NCBI GenBank assembly: GCA_034509925.1
Contig: CM067532.1
Location: 8,013,680 to 8,077,679 of the forward strand
Direction: 5' to 3'
From: Hirudinaria manillensis
Lineage: Eukaryota > Annelida > Clitellata > Hirudinida > Hirudinidae
Length of the DNA: 64,000 nt
Positions 61,985-64,000 of this stretch are shown in pieces. How positions within the stretch are numbered: position 1 is the first letter of the stretch; the number at the start of each line of letters is the position of its first letter. The translations under genes were made by a program, and so were the position numbers. The notes beneath the pieces were generated by a model. The model ran no database searches. It was not told the DNA's origin and worked only from the letters and a program-made list of their open reading frames with translations.

Positions 61985-64000
61985 TTTTTTTTTTTTTTTT
62001 TTTTTTTCCTTTATTTTCTCGGCCAAAAAAATCATCCAACAGCAAACGCGATCATCAAACACCTCAACTAACATCCACTGTCCCCCATCCGGGCCCGAGA
62101 TCACCCCGGGACATACAACCGCATTCCCCAGCGCCAACAACACCGCGCTATAAACAAGCGACATCAACCATAATCAATCACTATAGTCCAATTCGCCGGC
62201 GCCAACGTTTATGAGTTCTGCGCTTATGGAATTTCCACATAAGGTAGGTGTCAAGCAAAACCGATGTTGCCAGGTACATCATGCCGTTTCTGGACAGACC
62301 GATGCCCCGCCATGACAAGTAAGATCTGGAGGATATTACACCTCTGAAGTTGCATACAAAGGCGGTTACTATGATCTTCGGAGAGAGAGCACCCCCAGGG
62401 TTATTGTTAGACATCCAGATGTGGATGTCTTTGGAGTTGTATTTCCCTGTCTTGGATGAGTGGACCTCGTCCAGTGAGGCGGTATCAGAGACAATGGTGA
62501 CGTCGCATACGATTGAATCGTCCTTACTCCATGCGACTAGGTCAGGGACTCTGATGCCTTCCTCAACTGGTATCCTCGGCTCGATTTTGGTGAAGTACCC
62601 TTTCTCGGCCAACTTCGTTTCCAGCCGATGGACGAGGTTGTTGTGCCTCTCTCGTCTCGATACATCCATTCCTGGACAAACCTGGAAAATGTGATCCAGG
62701 CTCTCGGTGACTCTGCAACCGGCGTCACACTTGGTGTTTACCTCTGGATGATATCTGGAAACCCGGAGATTGCATGGGAGGACGCCTGCTCTGACCTTTA
62801 AGCACTTTAAGTAGTCACTCGGGAACAATCTTGAACGCCCATCCGCGATCCATTCACTGATACCGACACCCTGGAAAAAGGACTGGAGTCCAAATCCGTC
62901 TACCGAGCTGTAAAGGCTCTCGAGAGTCTCTTCCTTAAGTCGTTTTTTGGCTGACGACTCCGAATTTAATTGCCCGAACTTCCTGTGTTCTCCAAGGACG
63001 ATGCTGTTGTCCTTTAGAGTGTCGAGCAAGAATTCGTCTTCATTGCTTTTCGAGCGAGCCATCATAGATCTCATTCTGCTGGTTCTGATGAGTGGAACCC
63101 ACTTTCTGAGCTGCAGTAGTCCCAATCCACCAAATTTCAGCCCCGCATGGAAGAAGGCGGTCGGCGTGTCTTTTGGGAGGCGCAGCCATTGCCTGACGGC
63201 AGATCTTACTTTCGTGTCTGCAGCCTTTAGAGATTTCAAAGAGATTTTATTGAAGGTAAGATAGTGCACGAGGCTTGGAATAAGGTTCGATCTTAGGGTG
63301 TAGAGTTTTTGATTTGGCTTTAAAGGAGCTCTAGATATTGCATGCAAGGATTTATGCATTCTGTCGCCTAGTGACGCGTATTTCATTTTTGGGCCAATGT
63401 CAATTCCAAGATATCGGTAGGTGTCGAGAATGTTCATTGCCTTGATTGGCAGCTGGCTGACACTGAGGTAAGAATCCGGGTCAACAATCCAAGGACTGTT
63501 TTTCTTTTGCACTTTCGCTCTCAGTGAAGAACATTTTTGGGCATTCATAATTAGTCCAACTTTTGCCAGAGATTCCTCGACTTGTTTCAACAACATCCTC
63601 ATTCCAATATCAGTAGAGGATAGCAGGATCAAATCATCTGCGAACGCCAAATAATTGCATTTGACTGATGAACTAACATCGCCAGTCACACCGATGGATT
63701 GGTCTACCTCTGACATCACCATGTCGATAACCGCGTTGAAAAGTAGAGGAGACATTGGATCTCCTTGCCTGACTCCTCTATTAACTGGTATGTCCCGACT
63801 CAATTTGCCTCCAATCTTCATTTGAACTGAACAATCGCGGTAGGCCTCTGAAATGTATCTCAACAAAAAAGGAGGAGTTCCCAATCTGTGAGCCGCTCTT
63901 ACAATGGACTGGTGTGAAACCGAATCGAAGGCTTTGGTCACATCAATGAACGTGAGATTGAGATTCTGTTTCTGTTCCTTCTTTTTCTGTATGATTGCTT
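61983..64000 (-). mobile_element. R2-clade non-LTR retrotransposon, 3' part
   Basis: The element reads right to left and runs off the window at 64000. In its own orientation it comprises an open frame to 62181, a 3' untranslated region of about 170 bp, an AATAAA (62015-62010), and a poly(A) run of 25 (plus-strand T at 61983-62007) followed by (TAA)n. There is no long terminal repeat. The 5' end and any upstream target duplication lie outside the window. The frame seen is open throughout, so the copy may be young. Confidence 0.93.
62181..64000 (-). CDS. R2-type reverse transcriptase and restriction-like endonuclease (C-terminal part)
   Basis: The frame is open from the window edge to TAG at 62183-62181, giving 606 residues. 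It starts within the reverse transcriptase, just before motif FIDVTKAFDSVSH. It continues with GVRQGDPMSPLLFN and the catalytic FADDL, then a thumb region with APLKPNQKLYTLR and FGGLGLLQLRKW segments close to R2 proteins. A zinc knuckle C-x3-C-x7-H-x4-C (CDAGC...H...C) follows, then RRERHNN. The endonuclease shows PDLV, then CDVTIVSD and a Lys in KTGKY, the PD-(D/E)-x-K arrangement of R2-type elements, which nick DNA and prime reverse transcription from the nick. The N-terminal DNA-binding part lies outside the window. No frame break was seen. R2 elements usually sit in 28S rRNA genes; this copy does not. Confidence 0.94.
   Translation of the reverse strand, partial: AIIQKKKEQKQNLNLTFIDVTKAFDSVSHQSIVRAAHRLGTPPFLLRYISEAYRDCSVQMKIGGKLSRDIPVNRGVRQGDPMSPLLFNAVIDMVMSEVDQSIGVTGDVSSSVKCNYLAFADDLILLSSTDIGMRMLLKQVEESLAKVGLIMNAQKCSSLRAKVQKKNSPWIVDPDSYLSVSQLPIKAMNILDTYRYLGIDIGPKMKYASLGDRMHKSLHAISRAPLKPNQKLYTLRSNLIPSLVHYLTFNKISLKSLKAADTKVRSAVRQWLRLPKDTPTAFFHAGLKFGGLGLLQLRKWVPLIRTSRMRSMMARSKSNEDEFLLDTLKDNSIVLGEHRKFGQLNSESSAKKRLKEETLESLYSSVDGFGLQSFFQGVGISEWIADGRSRLFPSDYLKCLKVRAGVLPCNLRVSRYHPEVNTKCDAGCRVTESLDHIFQVCPGMDVSRRERHNNLVHRLETKLAEKGYFTKIEPRIPVEEGIRVPDLVAWSKDDSIVCDVTIVSDTASLDEVHSSKTGKYNSKDIHIWMSNNNPGGALSPKIIVTAFVCNFRGVISSRSYLSWRGIGLSRNGMMYLATSVLLDTYLMWKFHKRRTHKRWRRRIGL

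Overview
The window is animal nuclear DNA. It is AT-rich, its genes have GT-AG introns, and it holds recognisable copies of MEX-3, POLRMT and a NUAK-type kinase. The species cannot be named from sequence alone. The most striking property of the DNA is its load of simple repeats. Long (TTA)n, (ATC/GTC)n, (TTG)n and tetranucleotide arrays occur every few kilobases, and there are also several minisatellites. Many long open frames of a single amino acid (Asn, Ile, Leu, His, Ser, Asp, Met) are these arrays read in different frames. They are not genes.

Layout. Positions 1-8179 hold repeats and one repeat-poor block (about 6400-7450), with no recognisable gene. Positions 8180-29815 are a MEX-3 family RNA-binding protein gene on the minus strand. 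Two coding exons (27895-29815 and 8180-9345) are separated by an intron of about 18.5 kb that cuts the first KH domain at its GXXG loop. The intron carries a degenerate TTAGGG block, a 27-unit 11-bp minisatellite, an inverted repeat and many microsatellites. Positions 29816-35781 are intergenic and repeat-rich.

Positions 35782-47200 are a compact plus-strand block with short introns. First comes an unrecognised 176-residue protein with a mitochondrial-type N-terminus and one C-terminal membrane segment. Next is mitochondrial RNA polymerase (POLRMT, 1227 residues from five exons). Then comes a possible 62-residue membrane microprotein in the gap, and last a NUAK-type SNF1-related kinase (564 residues from seven exons). 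Joining the exons by their splice sites gives uninterrupted frames in all three multi-exon genes, and the POLRMT model keeps every catalytic motif. The first two products probably both act in mitochondria. Nothing in the sequence links them functionally to the kinase.

Positions 47200-61982 are gene-poor and dominated by repeats, including the largest arrays in the window: a (CAT)n of about 390 bp, a mixed ATC/GTC block of about 470 bp, a perfect 229-bp pentamer array and a G-rich minisatellite. Positions 61983-64000 are the 3' part of an R2-clade non-LTR retrotransposon on the minus strand. It runs off the window edge, and its poly(A) tail abuts a (TAA)n tract. No LTR element, virus-like element, CRISPR array, rRNA or tRNA was seen.

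The main points for a second look are the retrotransposon in a TAA tract together with a strong strand bias of TTA arrays across the window; a kinase splice acceptor formed by the end of a 17-bp tandem array; the two unrecognised small membrane proteins around POLRMT; and clusters of nuclear-receptor half-sites and perfect CRE octamers in non-coding DNA.
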